A stretch of DNA of 7,826 bases from Alphaproteobacteria bacterium MarineAlpha9_Bin7 (GTDB taxonomy: Bacteria > Pseudomonadota > Alphaproteobacteria > UBA7887), in assembly GCA_002938115.1 (NCBI GenBank), contig PTKD01000089.1:1-7826 (forward strand). The letters are read 5' to 3'. Shown in pieces: positions 1 to 6,523 of the stretch (position 1 is the first letter of the stretch; each line of letters opens with the position of its first letter). The position numbers and the translations under genes are program-made. Under the pieces are notes generated by a model. It worked only from the letters and a program-made list of their open reading frames with translations. It made no database searches and was not told the DNA's origin.

Positions 1-1329
1 TGAGTTTTGCGAGATTATCGCGGATGCTAAGGGTTTCCTATCAGCTGCTGAAGCAACAATTTTTTGTTTTTCCCGATGGGGTTCGTTGTGTTTAGCTTTT
101 GCGGGTCCCTGTTCAGTGCTCGCGCATTTTCTGCCCCTTCTTTCTGGTTGTTTCGGCGGCCGAGGTGTTTTTGTTACAGTTCCAATTAGCTCATTTGTTG
201 ATGTCGTTTGGTCATCTTCTGTAGCCCTGCGGGAGATGGTGTGACCAATGAGCTCAATGATGCTTTGTAGGTATTTTTTGTCTGCCGGAGTAGCTATCAT
301 AAAGGTGCACCCAGTTTTTCCAGCTCGACCAGTGCGACCGATTCGGTGGACATAGTCCTCGGCATGGAGAGGGACATCGAAATTGAACACGTGACTTAGC
401 CCCTGAATGTCCAGGCCACGACCTGCTACGTCTGTTGCAACAAGTAACTTGACCGTGCCGCTTTTAAAGGAGGCAAGGGTTTCTTCCCTGGCTGACTGAG
501 GCATGTCTCCGTGAAGGCGTGCGCTATCAAATTTGTGACGCCGAAGAGAACGATGTAGAAGATCTACGTCTTTTTTCCGGTTGCAGAAGATCAACGCATT
601 TTCGACTCGTTCATTCTGTAACAGGGTGCGAAGGGCTTTGTTCTTATCTCGAGCTGAAACTTCTACCAAATATTCGTCAATTGTTTCAGCAGTAGATGCT
701 GGAGGTGCAACGGCTATTTCTACAGGCGAGAGCAAAAACTTGCTGGCCAGGTGGTGAATTTCTGGCAGCATAGTCGCCGAAAACATAGTGGTTTGCCTTA
801 TTTTTGGCAGCAGATTAACGATTTTTTCAACATCTGGAATAAAACCCATATCCAACATACGATCGGCTTCGTCTATCACTAGGAACTTTACGCCATTGAG
901 CAACAATGATCCCCGTTCAAATAGATCGAGCAGCCGGCCAGGTGTGGCTATGAGGACGTCAACGCCTCGGCCTAATTTCCGCTGTTGTTCGTCTGCAGAC
1001 ACACCACCGATCAGCAGAGCCATTGTAAGTTTGTGATATTTTCCATAGGTAACAAAATTTTGTGATATCTGTGCAGCAAGTTCCCGTGTTGGCGTTAAAA
1101 CCAGAGAGCGCGGCATTCTGGCTCGGGCGCGACCTTTTGATAAGGCTTCTATCATTGGCAGTGTGAAGGATGCAGTCTTTCCAGTCCCAGTTTGTGCGCA
1201 ACCGAGCACGTCACGCCCTTGTAGGACTATCGGTATTGCTTGCGCCTGAATCGGTGTCGGAGCGGTGTATCCCGCGTCCGCAACTGCTCTTAAAATATCA
1301 GGGCCAAGCCCTAGTTGGTCGAACAACAT
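1..1329 (-). CDS. rhlE: RhlE-like DEAD-box ATP-dependent RNA helicase, 3' end cut by the window
   Basis: This reading frame runs 443 codons without a stop and leaves the window at position 1, so the C-terminus is missing. All helicase motifs are visible in order: Q motif (GYTAPTPIQ, residues 20-28), motif I AQTGTGKT (45-52), Ia PTRELA (80-85), Ib TPGR (129-132), II DEAD (153-156), III SAT (184-186), IV IFCNR (247-251), V ATDVAGRGLD (298-307) and VI HRIGRTGRAG (328-337). After about residue 365 the chain becomes basic and polar, rich in Lys, Arg, Pro and Gln, as in the disordered RNA-binding tails of RhlE proteins. The family unwinds short RNA duplexes in the cytoplasm, in ribosome assembly and mRNA decay. 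The start at 1329 is well fixed: an in-frame TAG lies directly before the ATG, and MLFDQLGL matches RhlE N-termini. The ribosome binding site is weak. The family call is firm; RhlE versus another subfamily such as CsdA or SrmB rests on the core sequence. Confidence 0.93.
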   Translation of the reverse strand, partial: MLFDQLGLGPDILRAVADAGYTAPTPIQAQAIPIVLQGRDVLGCAQTGTGKTASFTLPMIEALSKGRARARMPRSLVLTPTRELAAQISQNFVTYGKYHKLTMALLIGGVSADEQQRKLGRGVDVLIATPGRLLDLFERGSLLLNGVKFLVIDEADRMLDMGFIPDVEKIVNLLPKIRQTTMFSATMLPEIHHLASKFLLSPVEIAVAPPASTAETIDEYLVEVSARDKNKALRTLLQNERVENALIFCNRKKDVDLLHRSLRRHKFDSARLHGDMPQSAREETLASFKSGTVKLLVATDVAGRGLDIQGLSHVFNFDVPLHAEDYVHRIGRTGRAGKTGCTFMIATPADKKYLQSIIELIGHTISRRATEDDQTTSTNELIGTVTKTPRPPKQPERRGRKCASTEQGPAKAKHNEPHREKQKIVASAADRKPLASAIISQNS

Positions 1330-1409
1330 CTATGTCCGTTACTGCGCGTATAACAATAGGAAGGAAAATAATGAGTGACTATTTTGCAATACAGTAGAAC
1401 TCGGTAAGC

Positions 1410-1439
1410 CGTATACATGTGTTTATGATGGTAGGTCAA
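1410..1439 (-). promoter_or_regulatory. Candidate housekeeping promoter for the RhlE-like helicase
   Basis: Reading the minus strand there is TTGACC (1439-1434), an 18-bp spacer, then TATACG (1415-1410). Both resemble sigma-70-type -35 and -10 elements, and they lie about 80 bp upstream of the helicase ATG in the correct orientation. This would give the helicase its own transcription start separate from parE, and a leader of roughly 75 nt. The assignment rests on motif similarity only; the rest of the 1330-1577 spacer shows no strong hairpin or T-tract terminator behind parE. Confidence 0.4.
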
Positions 1440-1577
1440 TGATGGTAACAAGCCGCTTATAGTAAAATATGAAGCTTTATGAAAGACTTAAACGGTTTTA
1501 TGCAACGTATCATGAGTTTATTGTCGCTGCTCGTGAGGTACCCTTTATTTCGTGTGTTTTCTTGATGAACAACGCAG

Positions 1578-3542
1578 TCAAACATCGAGTTCACTGAAAA
1601 ATTTTGCATGCTCCTGGATAAAGCTGAGCCGGTGTTCTGGGCTCCGCCCCATCAACGCCTCCACTCTTTGTGCCGTCATTTGTTTAGTTTGAGTATTATC
1701 TGTAATCTGAAGCAAGGTGCGAGTGCTGGGAGCCATCGTTGTTGATTTTAATTGTGCTGGTGGCATTTCACCAAGCCCTTTAAAACGGCTTACATCCACT
1801 TTCCCCTTGAACTTCATTGAAAGTAGTTCTTTTAGGTGCGTATCGTCCTGCGCATATTCAGTGTTTGCGCCCCGGTTTAGTCGATAAAGTGGTGGTTGTG
1901 CGAGAAACAGGTGACCTTCGCTAATCAATTTGGGCATCTCGCAATAGAAAAAGGTCATTAATAGTGAAGCGATATGAGCTCCATCAACGTCGGCATCCGT
2001 CATTATAACAACCCGCTCGTACCGAAGTTTGGAGCTGCTATAATTCTCCCGAGTCCCGCAACCAAGAGCCAAAACGAGATCGGAGAGTTCTTTGTTGCCG
2101 CGTAATTTGTCCGTCGTTGCGCTCATCACATTCAAAACTTTACCGCGCAATGCAAAAACGGCTTGAGTTTTTCGATCGCGCGCGGATTTGGCTGAGCCGC
2201 CTGCTGAATCACCTTCAACCAAAAAAATTTCAGTTCCAGTGGCTTCGGCTAAGGTACAGTCAGAAAGTTTACCGGGGAGGCGAAGTCGGCGTGTGGCGGA
2301 TTGCCGCTTAACATCACGTTCCTGACGTCTACGAAGCCTATTTTCCACTCGTTCTAGTACTCGGGACAATAAAGTATCGGCCAACTCAGGGTCTTGAGTC
2401 AGCCAATGTTCAAAATGATCTTTTAGGCAAGCTTCAACCCACTTAGCGGCTTCAGGAGAATTTAGGCGTTCCTTGGTCTGGCCTTGAAATTGGGGTTCGG
2501 AGATAAATACAGATAAAATCCCACAGGTGCTGGTCAATATGTCATCGGCGGTAATTTGGTTGGCGCGCTTTACCTTTGCGAGTTCTCCGTACGCCTTGAG
2601 GCCACGAGTTAACGCAGTTCGAAAGCCGGATTCGTGGCTACCACCGTCGGGCGTGGGTACGGTGTTACAATAAGAGTGCAGGAATGAGGTTCCGTCATCT
2701 GATGGCCAGGAAACTGCCCACTCCACTCTACCGCCTTTGGCGAGTTTAGCTTCTCCGCTAAACGGAATCGAAGTGACCATCTCCCTGTTGCCTGTTTCAA
2801 TTAGAAGAAAATCTTTTAGGCCGCCGGGGAAGGTTAAAGTTGCCTTGGATGGTGTGGCAGCATCGTTTTGTATCCATTTGTTATGGCAACGCCAACGGAT
2901 TTCTATACCGCGAAATAAATAAGCCTTGGATCGTGCCATACGGTAAAGCAGGTCTGGTCGAAACTGAATGTTGTTAGGAAATATTTTGGGATCAGGATAA
3001 CAGGTTACACTTGTTCCCCTCCGGTTCTTGATAGTCCCAATGTTTTTTAATGGTCCATCAGGCTCGCCGCATTTGTAGGATTGGCGCCACAGGTTTTTAT
3101 CGCGTGCTACCTCAACTACCAATCTTTCTGAGAGGGCGTTGACAACGGATAGGCCGACCCCATGGAGTCCACCAGCGGTCTGATAGACCTTATTTGTAAA
3201 CTTTCCACCCGCATGTAGTGTGGTAAGAATTACCTCCAGCGCTGATTTCTTTTTAATTTTTGGATGAGGATCAACGGGTATTCCTCGACCATTGTCACGG
3301 ACCGTAATTCCGCCGTCGTCTGCCAACTCTAGATCAATAAAACTTGCGTGGCCCGCAACGGCTTCATCCATTGCATTGTCAAGTAGTTCGGCGACCAGAT
3401 GGTGTAGTGCCCGTTCATCAGTGCCCCCGATGTACATCGCGGGTCTTCGGCGCACGGGCTCTAGACCCTCCAGAACCTCGATATCCTTAGCCGTATATTC
3501 ACTTCGTGTTGAAGGAGCTCTAGTGTCAAATAGACCAGCCAT
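1578..3542 (-). CDS. parE: DNA topoisomerase IV subunit B (ParE)
   Basis: This 654-residue protein is full length for ParE. With ParC it forms topoisomerase IV, which uses ATP to decatenate replicated chromosomes. The GHKL ATPase domain shows VRRRPAMYIG (30-39), ELLDNAMDEA (52-61; catalytic Glu52 and Mg-binding Asn56), DNGRGIP (83-89) and GGLHGVG (124-130). The transducer domain has the QTK loop with Lys357. The TOPRIM domain shows VEGDSAGG (442-449, Glu443) and TDADVDG (515-521, Asp516, Asp518, Asp520). A conserved C-terminal block RFKGLGEM (586-593) follows. The GTDERALHHLV stretch near residue 40 and the lack of a long TOPRIM insertion favour ParE over GyrB. The ATG at 3542 is preceded by an in-frame TAG 24 bp upstream, with no alternative start between them and no evident Shine-Dalgarno. 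It is divergent from the thioesterase gene. The partner parC is not in the window. Confidence 0.95.
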   Translation of the reverse strand: MAGLFDTRAPSTRSEYTAKDIEVLEGLEPVRRRPAMYIGGTDERALHHLVAELLDNAMDEAVAGHASFIDLELADDGGITVRDNGRGIPVDPHPKIKKKSALEVILTTLHAGGKFTNKVYQTAGGLHGVGLSVVNALSERLVVEVARDKNLWRQSYKCGEPDGPLKNIGTIKNRRGTSVTCYPDPKIFPNNIQFRPDLLYRMARSKAYLFRGIEIRWRCHNKWIQNDAATPSKATLTFPGGLKDFLLIETGNREMVTSIPFSGEAKLAKGGRVEWAVSWPSDDGTSFLHSYCNTVPTPDGGSHESGFRTALTRGLKAYGELAKVKRANQITADDILTSTCGILSVFISEPQFQGQTKERLNSPEAAKWVEACLKDHFEHWLTQDPELADTLLSRVLERVENRLRRRQERDVKRQSATRRLRLPGKLSDCTLAEATGTEIFLVEGDSAGGSAKSARDRKTQAVFALRGKVLNVMSATTDKLRGNKELSDLVLALGCGTRENYSSSKLRYERVVIMTDADVDGAHIASLLMTFFYCEMPKLISEGHLFLAQPPLYRLNRGANTEYAQDDTHLKELLSMKFKGKVDVSRFKGLGEMPPAQLKSTTMAPSTRTLLQITDNTQTKQMTAQRVEALMGRSPEHRLSFIQEHAKFFSELDV

Positions 3543-3641
3543 ATGCGAAATATAGGGGTATAGCTTCTAAAAGCTAGCTATATATAGTAAAGGTCCCTTT
3601 CAAAACGCCTGGGTATCAATTTATATATAGGCTTGGGATTT
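3543..3641. promoter_or_regulatory. Divergent control region between parE and the acyl-CoA thioesterase gene
   Basis: This 99-bp AT-rich spacer must hold the start signals for both divergent genes. It contains two copies of TATATATAG (3579-3587 and 3622-3630), 43 bp apart, either of which could supply a -10 box. A small perfect inverted repeat, TAGCTT-CTAA-AAGCTA (3561-3576), would lie in the parE leader. On the minus strand TTGAAA (about 3604-3599) is a possible -35 for parE. No element matches a consensus well enough to fix a transcription start. Confidence 0.4.
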
Positions 3642-4031
3642 ATGGCTTCCAAAGATGAATTTGACTCCCATGAACCTGCGACGCGTACAATTGCGATGCC
3701 GGCTGAAACGAACCCTTCCGGAGATATTTTTGGTGGATGGGTTCTTTCCCAAATGGATATTGCGGGATCTATAGTCGCCTCGAAGTGTGCAAAAGGCAGG
3801 ACAGCAACCGTTGGGCTTGAGAGAATGTCGTTCCTTAAGCCCATTCAAGTGGGTGATACCGTCAGTAACTATGTTCAGATAATTCGAGTGGGTCGCACTT
3901 CTGTAACCGTTAAGGTCATGACTGAAGTGGAGCGTCGGCAGTCTGGTGAAAAGATGGTGGTGACCGAGGGTTTATTTACTTATGTTGCTCTCGATGAAGA
4001 AGGACGGCCACGTTTAATAGAAAATTCTTGA
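3642..4031 (+). CDS. Acyl-CoA thioesterase, YciA-type hotdog fold
   Basis: The 129-residue protein is a single hotdog domain of the YciA/ACOT family, which hydrolyses acyl-CoA to free acid and CoA in the cytoplasm. The signature is TRTIAMPAETNPSGDIFGGW (residues 14-33) followed by LSQMDIAG (35-42). Asp39 sits at the position of the catalytic Asp of YciA enzymes. The usual second half is present: the VGLERMSFLKPI strand (57-68), the GD turn (71-72) and the RVGRTSV region (82-88). The length is normal. I chose ATG at 3642; a TTG at 3633 in the same frame would add only three residues and leaves no better ribosome binding site. The gene stands alone between divergent parE and convergent glnA, so context does not reveal the substrate. 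Chain-length preference cannot be read from the sequence. Confidence 0.9.
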   Translation: MASKDEFDSHEPATRTIAMPAETNPSGDIFGGWVLSQMDIAGSIVASKCAKGRTATVGLERMSFLKPIQVGDTVSNYVQIIRVGRTSVTVKVMTEVERRQSGEKMVVTEGLFTYVALDEEGRPRLIENS

Positions 4032-4074
4032 GCAATACCTGTGCAATTTTAGACTGACAAGTTGGCCCGAGATG

Positions 4075-4091
4075 GCGGCTGGCCAAGCCGC
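4075..4091. repeat. Short GC-rich hairpin downstream of the thioesterase gene
   Basis: GCGGCT-GGCCA-AGCCGC forms a perfect 6-bp stem with a 5-nt loop, 43 bp after the thioesterase stop. It is nested in a wider pair TTGGCC (4062-4067) and GGCCAA (4081-4086) that would compete with it. No T tract follows on either strand, so it is not a standard intrinsic terminator. It may slow polymerase or stabilise transcript ends between the convergent genes. Confidence 0.35.
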
Positions 4092-4136
4092 GAGAACGTG
4101 CATACGCAGAACGTCCAACAGGCAAGAAGGCAGGAA

Positions 4137-4191
4137 TGCCAAAGCCCGATCTCTGCAGTAGAATTCTGAGTGCAGGCTTTGGCAGTATTTT
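4137..4191 (+). terminator. Long inverted repeat, probable terminator between convergent genes
   Basis: TGCCAAAGCC (4137-4146) and GGCTTTGGCA (4175-4184) are perfect 10-bp inverted arms. Inside them CTGCA (4153-4157) and TGCAG (4171-4175) can form an upper stem. On the plus strand the stem is followed by GTATTTT, a short imperfect T run. On the minus strand it begins 15 bp after the glnA stop, but only a mixed pyrimidine tract follows. It is well placed to end thioesterase transcripts and may also serve glnA, though the weak T tracts leave efficiency uncertain. Confidence 0.5.
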
Positions 4192-4198
4192 GCGAAAT

Positions 4199-5611
4199 TC
4201 AAACGCTGTAATACATATCGAATTCAACGGGGTGAGGCGTGTGCTCAAACCGGTAAATTTCTTCCCACTTTAGCTCCATATAGGCAGAAATTTGTTCATC
4301 CGTAAAAACGTCCCCTTTGGTAAGAAAAGCCCGATCTTCGTCAAGTGCACCCAGGGCCTCCCTTAGGCTTGAACACACCGTCGGAATATTTTGTAGTTCC
4401 TCAGGTGGCAAATCATAAAGATCTTTGTCAATTGCGTCTCCGGGATGGATCCTGTTTTGGATTCCATCTATTCCAGCCATAAGCATGGCGGTGAAAGCCA
4501 AATATGGATTAGATGAAGGGTCGGGGAAACGGACTTCAACGCGTTTCCCGTTGGGACTGATTGCAAATGGTATCCGACATCCAGCGGACCGGTTCCGGGC
4601 CGAATAAGCCAGCAGCACTGGCGCTTCGAATCCGGGGATCAGTCTTTTGTAACTGTTGGTAGTTGGGTTTGTGAAAGCGTTAAATGCGCGGGCATGTTTG
4701 ATAATGCCGCCGATGTAAAACAAAGCTGTTTCAGAGAGGTCCGCGTAACCGTTTCCGGCGAACGTAGATTTATCATTCTTAAAGATCGATTGATGTACAT
4801 GCATCCCGGAGCCGTTATCATCAATCACTGGCTTTGGTAAAAATGTTGCGGTTTTGCCATACGAATGAGCGACTTGATGTACGACATACTTGTATAACTG
4901 GACGTTATCCGCACAACGGACCAGATTTGTAAATTTGATACCGAGTTCGTTTTGTGAAGGGGCAACCTCGTGGTGGTGCTTCTCCATCTCCACTCCAGCT
5001 TCAATGAGGGTGCTCACCATTTCCGCACGAAGATCCGACAGTGAGTCGACCGGTGCTACTGGGAAATAACCGCCTTTCATAGGAGGTCGATGCCCCGGAT
5101 TGCCGCCTTCCATTTTACTGCCCGTGTTATAAGGGCCCTCATCGGAATCAATACTATAGAACGTGTGGTTCATGGACACGTCCCAACGAACATCATCAAA
5201 GACAAAAAATTCAAGCTCAGGACCAAAGTAAGCAGTATCTCCAAGCCCTGAAGAGTTCAAATAAGCCTCGGCTTTTTTTGCCGTTGAACGTGGATCGCGG
5301 CTGTAGGCTTGACCAGATACAGGCTCACGAACATCGCAGAACAACACTAGTGATGGTTGCGCTGTGAATGGATCGAGCGTTGCCGTAGTCGGATCCGGAA
5401 TCAGTGTCATGTCAGATTCGTGAATGCCTCGCCAACCTGCAATGGAGGAACCATCGAACATGATACCATCTTCGAACACATCCTCTCCAACAGTACTCAC
5501 GGTTTGTGCCGTGTGTTGCCACTTTCCTCTCGGATCTGTAAACCGAAAGTCAACAAATGAAACATCGTGATCCTTGATCATTTCAAATACTTTTTTTACC
5601 GCGTCAGCCAT
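4199..5611 (-). CDS. glnA: Glutamine synthetase type I (GSI-beta, adenylylation-regulated)
   Basis: Glutamine synthetase makes glutamine from glutamate, ammonia and ATP as a cytoplasmic dodecamer and is the main entry of ammonium. The 470-residue protein is the usual length for bacterial GSI. The N-terminal beta-grasp carries MFDGSSIAGW (51-60). The catalytic domain shows FGPELEFF (129-136; metal ligands Glu132 and Glu134), HHEVAPSQNE (213-222), NGSGMHVH (266-273; His271), NPTTNSYKRL (315-324), SARNRSAGCRIP (337-348) and EVRFPDPSSNPY (359-370). The adenylylation loop KDLYDLPPEE places the modified Tyr at 399, so activity is probably tuned by GlnE, with PII as the signal. The chain ends in the family-typical HPVEFDMYYSV. 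A GGAG ribosome binding site lies 8 nt before the ATG. It sits 213 bp downstream of glnB on the same strand, the usual alphaproteobacterial glnBA arrangement, so it is probably expressed from the glnB sigma-54 promoter and perhaps a second one in the gap. Confidence 0.97.
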   Translation of the reverse strand: MADAVKKVFEMIKDHDVSFVDFRFTDPRGKWQHTAQTVSTVGEDVFEDGIMFDGSSIAGWRGIHESDMTLIPDPTTATLDPFTAQPSLVLFCDVREPVSGQAYSRDPRSTAKKAEAYLNSSGLGDTAYFGPELEFFVFDDVRWDVSMNHTFYSIDSDEGPYNTGSKMEGGNPGHRPPMKGGYFPVAPVDSLSDLRAEMVSTLIEAGVEMEKHHHEVAPSQNELGIKFTNLVRCADNVQLYKYVVHQVAHSYGKTATFLPKPVIDDNGSGMHVHQSIFKNDKSTFAGNGYADLSETALFYIGGIIKHARAFNAFTNPTTNSYKRLIPGFEAPVLLAYSARNRSAGCRIPFAISPNGKRVEVRFPDPSSNPYLAFTAMLMAGIDGIQNRIHPGDAIDKDLYDLPPEELQNIPTVCSSLREALGALDEDRAFLTKGDVFTDEQISAYMELKWEEIYRFEHTPHPVEFDMYYSV

Positions 5612-5824
5612 GACCTTGACTCCACCTTCCCTTAGCTTCCTATTTCCGTTCCGTGACGTAATTCCCAGTGAAACTCCATATTTTTAAGCCCACGTGTCTG
5701 AAATCAACCTCACGTATGCCGTATGTGCACTCTTTGACAATTTTTGATGGCACAAATTTCGTAACATTTATTTCCGTAAATTAGGCCACCACGTTTGAGG
5801 ATTATCCACTTATGGATGGTCAGA
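5612..5824 (-). promoter_or_regulatory. glnB-glnA intercistronic region
   Basis: The 213-bp gap is long for an operon and could contain a separate glnA promoter. On the minus strand there are two poor -35-like hexamers, TTGTCA (5740-5735) and TTGATT (5707-5702), neither with a convincing -10. A small stem ATCCA-TAAG-TGGAT lies just behind the glnB stop with no T tract after it, so read-through from glnB is likely. A 7-bp tandem repeat, CGTATGC then CGTATGT (5713-5726, plus strand), is also present. I found no glutamine-riboswitch-like structure by eye. Confidence 0.3.
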
Positions 5825-6163
5825 TTAAAGCGCTTCGGATCCTTTTTCACCAGTGCGGATGCGAAGTGCTTCGTCCACCGAACTAATAAATATCTTCCCG
5901 TCTCCGATGCGGCCGGTATGCGCCGCTTTTTGAATTGCTTCGATCGCACGCTCAGCCAGAGCATCATCAATTACAATTTCAATTTTTATTTTTGGGAGAA
6001 AATCAACCACATATTCTGCGCCGCGATATAGCTCAGTGTGCCCTTTCTGTCGTCCAAATCCCTTGGCTTCTGTGACAGTCATTCCCTGAAGACCAATCTC
6101 ATGAAGCGCTTCCTTTACTTCATCCAACTTAAAAGGTTTGATGATAGCTTCAATTTTCTTCAT
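5825..6163 (-). CDS. glnB: Nitrogen regulatory protein PII
   Basis: PII is a cytoplasmic trimer that senses 2-oxoglutarate and ATP/ADP and, through uridylylation, glutamine. It then controls GlnE (glutamine synthetase adenylylation) and NtrB/NtrC. The 112-residue length is exactly standard. The N-terminus MKKIEAIIKPFKLDEVKEAL is family-typical. The T-loop GRQKGHTELYRGAEYVVDF spans about residues 37-55, with the uridylylation target at Tyr51. The C-terminal signature TGRIGDGKIFI (83-93) forms part of the nucleotide site. Start ATG 6163 has AGGG 9 nt upstream and a closer GGAG. GlnB rather than GlnK is favoured because the downstream neighbour is glnA and not amtB. A sigma-54 promoter about 45-60 bp upstream implies induction under nitrogen limitation, as known for glnBA operons. 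Confidence 0.95.
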   Translation of the reverse strand: MKKIEAIIKPFKLDEVKEALHEIGLQGMTVTEAKGFGRQKGHTELYRGAEYVVDFLPKIKIEIVIDDALAERAIEAIQKAAHTGRIGDGKIFISSVDEALRIRTGEKGSEAL

Positions 6164-6207
6164 TGCTCCACACCCTAGAGGCTAAATGCTGTTACTATTT
6201 AACCTAA

Positions 6208-6223
6208 AGCAAGCGGCATGCCA
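6208..6223 (-). promoter_or_regulatory. Sigma-54 (RpoN) -24/-12 promoter for glnB-glnA
   Basis: The minus strand reads TGGCAT-GCCGC-TTGCT, matching the RpoN consensus TGGCAC-N5-TTGCW at all but one core base, with exact spacing between the GG and GC dinucleotides. It faces glnB; transcription would begin near 6197 and give a leader of about 34 nt. Position, orientation and gene content all fit NtrC-activated nitrogen control. A clear upstream NtrC palindrome (TGC-N11-GCA) could not be found by eye between here and the tRNA gene. Confidence 0.78.
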
Positions 6224-6296
6224 ATCACAGAGCCATTTACCATAGTACGCAAAATTATGATTTAAACCTTATTTTCTAATTATTCCGGTATGAGCA

Positions 6297-6330
6297 GCAG
6301 AAAACTCTCAGGGAGGGCGGAGTTTTCTGC
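6297..6330. repeat. Perfect 11-bp inverted repeat between glnB and tRNA-His
   Basis: GCAGAAAACTC (6297-6307) and GAGTTTTCTGC (6320-6330) are exact reverse complements around a 12-nt spacer that is G-rich on the plus strand (TCAGGGAGGGCG). No T tract follows on either side, so it does not look like an intrinsic terminator. It lies about 75-105 bp upstream of the sigma-54 promoter and just before the tRNA-His promoter area. It may be an activator or repressor binding site, or form a hairpin in a transcript. Confidence 0.6.
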
Positions 6331-6364
6331 AGTAATAAAAATATGCTTACCCGCGGCGGAAAGC

Positions 6365-6394
6365 TTGACGAATACTGTGTGGCGCCGCTACAGA
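6365..6394 (+). promoter_or_regulatory. Candidate tRNA-His promoter
   Basis: TTGACG (6365-6370) is followed after 17-18 bp by CTACAG/TACAGA (6388-6394), a weak -10. The site lies just upstream of the tRNA, and transcription would start within a few bases of the mature 5' end. The -35 is good and the -10 poor, so this is a position-supported guess. Confidence 0.4.
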
Positions 6395-6404
6395 GCATAT
6401 CCGT

Positions 6405-6482
6405 GGCGAGTGTAGCTCAGTCGGTTAGAGCGCTAGATTGTGGATCTAGAGGTCGGCGGTTCGATCCCGCTCACTCGCCCCA
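6405..6482 (+). tRNA. tRNA-His (anticodon GTG)
   Basis: The whole cloverleaf folds cleanly: acceptor GCGAGTG (6406-6412) with CACTCGC (6472-6478), D stem GCTC/GAGC, anticodon stem CTAGA/TCTAG around loop TTGTGGA with GTG at 6440-6442, and T stem GGCGG/CCGCT (one G-U pair) with loop TTCGATC. G at 6405 is the extra G-1 characteristic of tRNA-His, facing discriminator C73 at 6479, and the CCA end is encoded (6480-6482). G-1:C73 is the main identity element read by histidyl-tRNA synthetase. It is the only RNA gene found in the window. Confidence 0.97.
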
Positions 6483-6523
6483 TTTTTATCTAAGAATCAC
6501 AATCCTTTAGGAGATAAAGGGGA

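Noticed and set aside
788..1397. Plus- and minus-strand frames of 75-82 codons inside the helicase gene
   Set aside because: They lie in other frames of the strongly conserved helicase, have low-complexity or arginine/serine-biased translations, and match no family.
1469..1597. A 42-codon plus-strand frame beginning MKLYERLKRF in the helicase-parE spacer
   Set aside because: It has no ribosome binding site, overlaps the 3' end of parE in antisense, and shows no recognisable family or strong compositional signal.
3578..3848. Two minus-strand frames of 75 and 88 codons opposite the thioesterase gene
   Set aside because: They are antisense to a well-supported hotdog thioesterase and have no conserved features of their own.
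3976..4248. Minus-strand frame of 90 codons spanning the thioesterase-glnA junction
   Set aside because: It overlaps both flanking genes and the terminator-like inverted repeat, has no clear ribosome binding site, and its translation resembles no family.
5748..5763. TGGCAC on the plus strand in the glnB-glnA gap, resembling a sigma-54 -24 box
   Set aside because: No TTGC-type -12 element follows at the required spacing, and it would drive transcription antisense to glnB.
5710..5970. Minus-strand 86-codon frame overlapping the end of glnB
   Set aside because: It is an out-of-frame shadow of glnB running into the intercistronic gap, with no convincing start signal.
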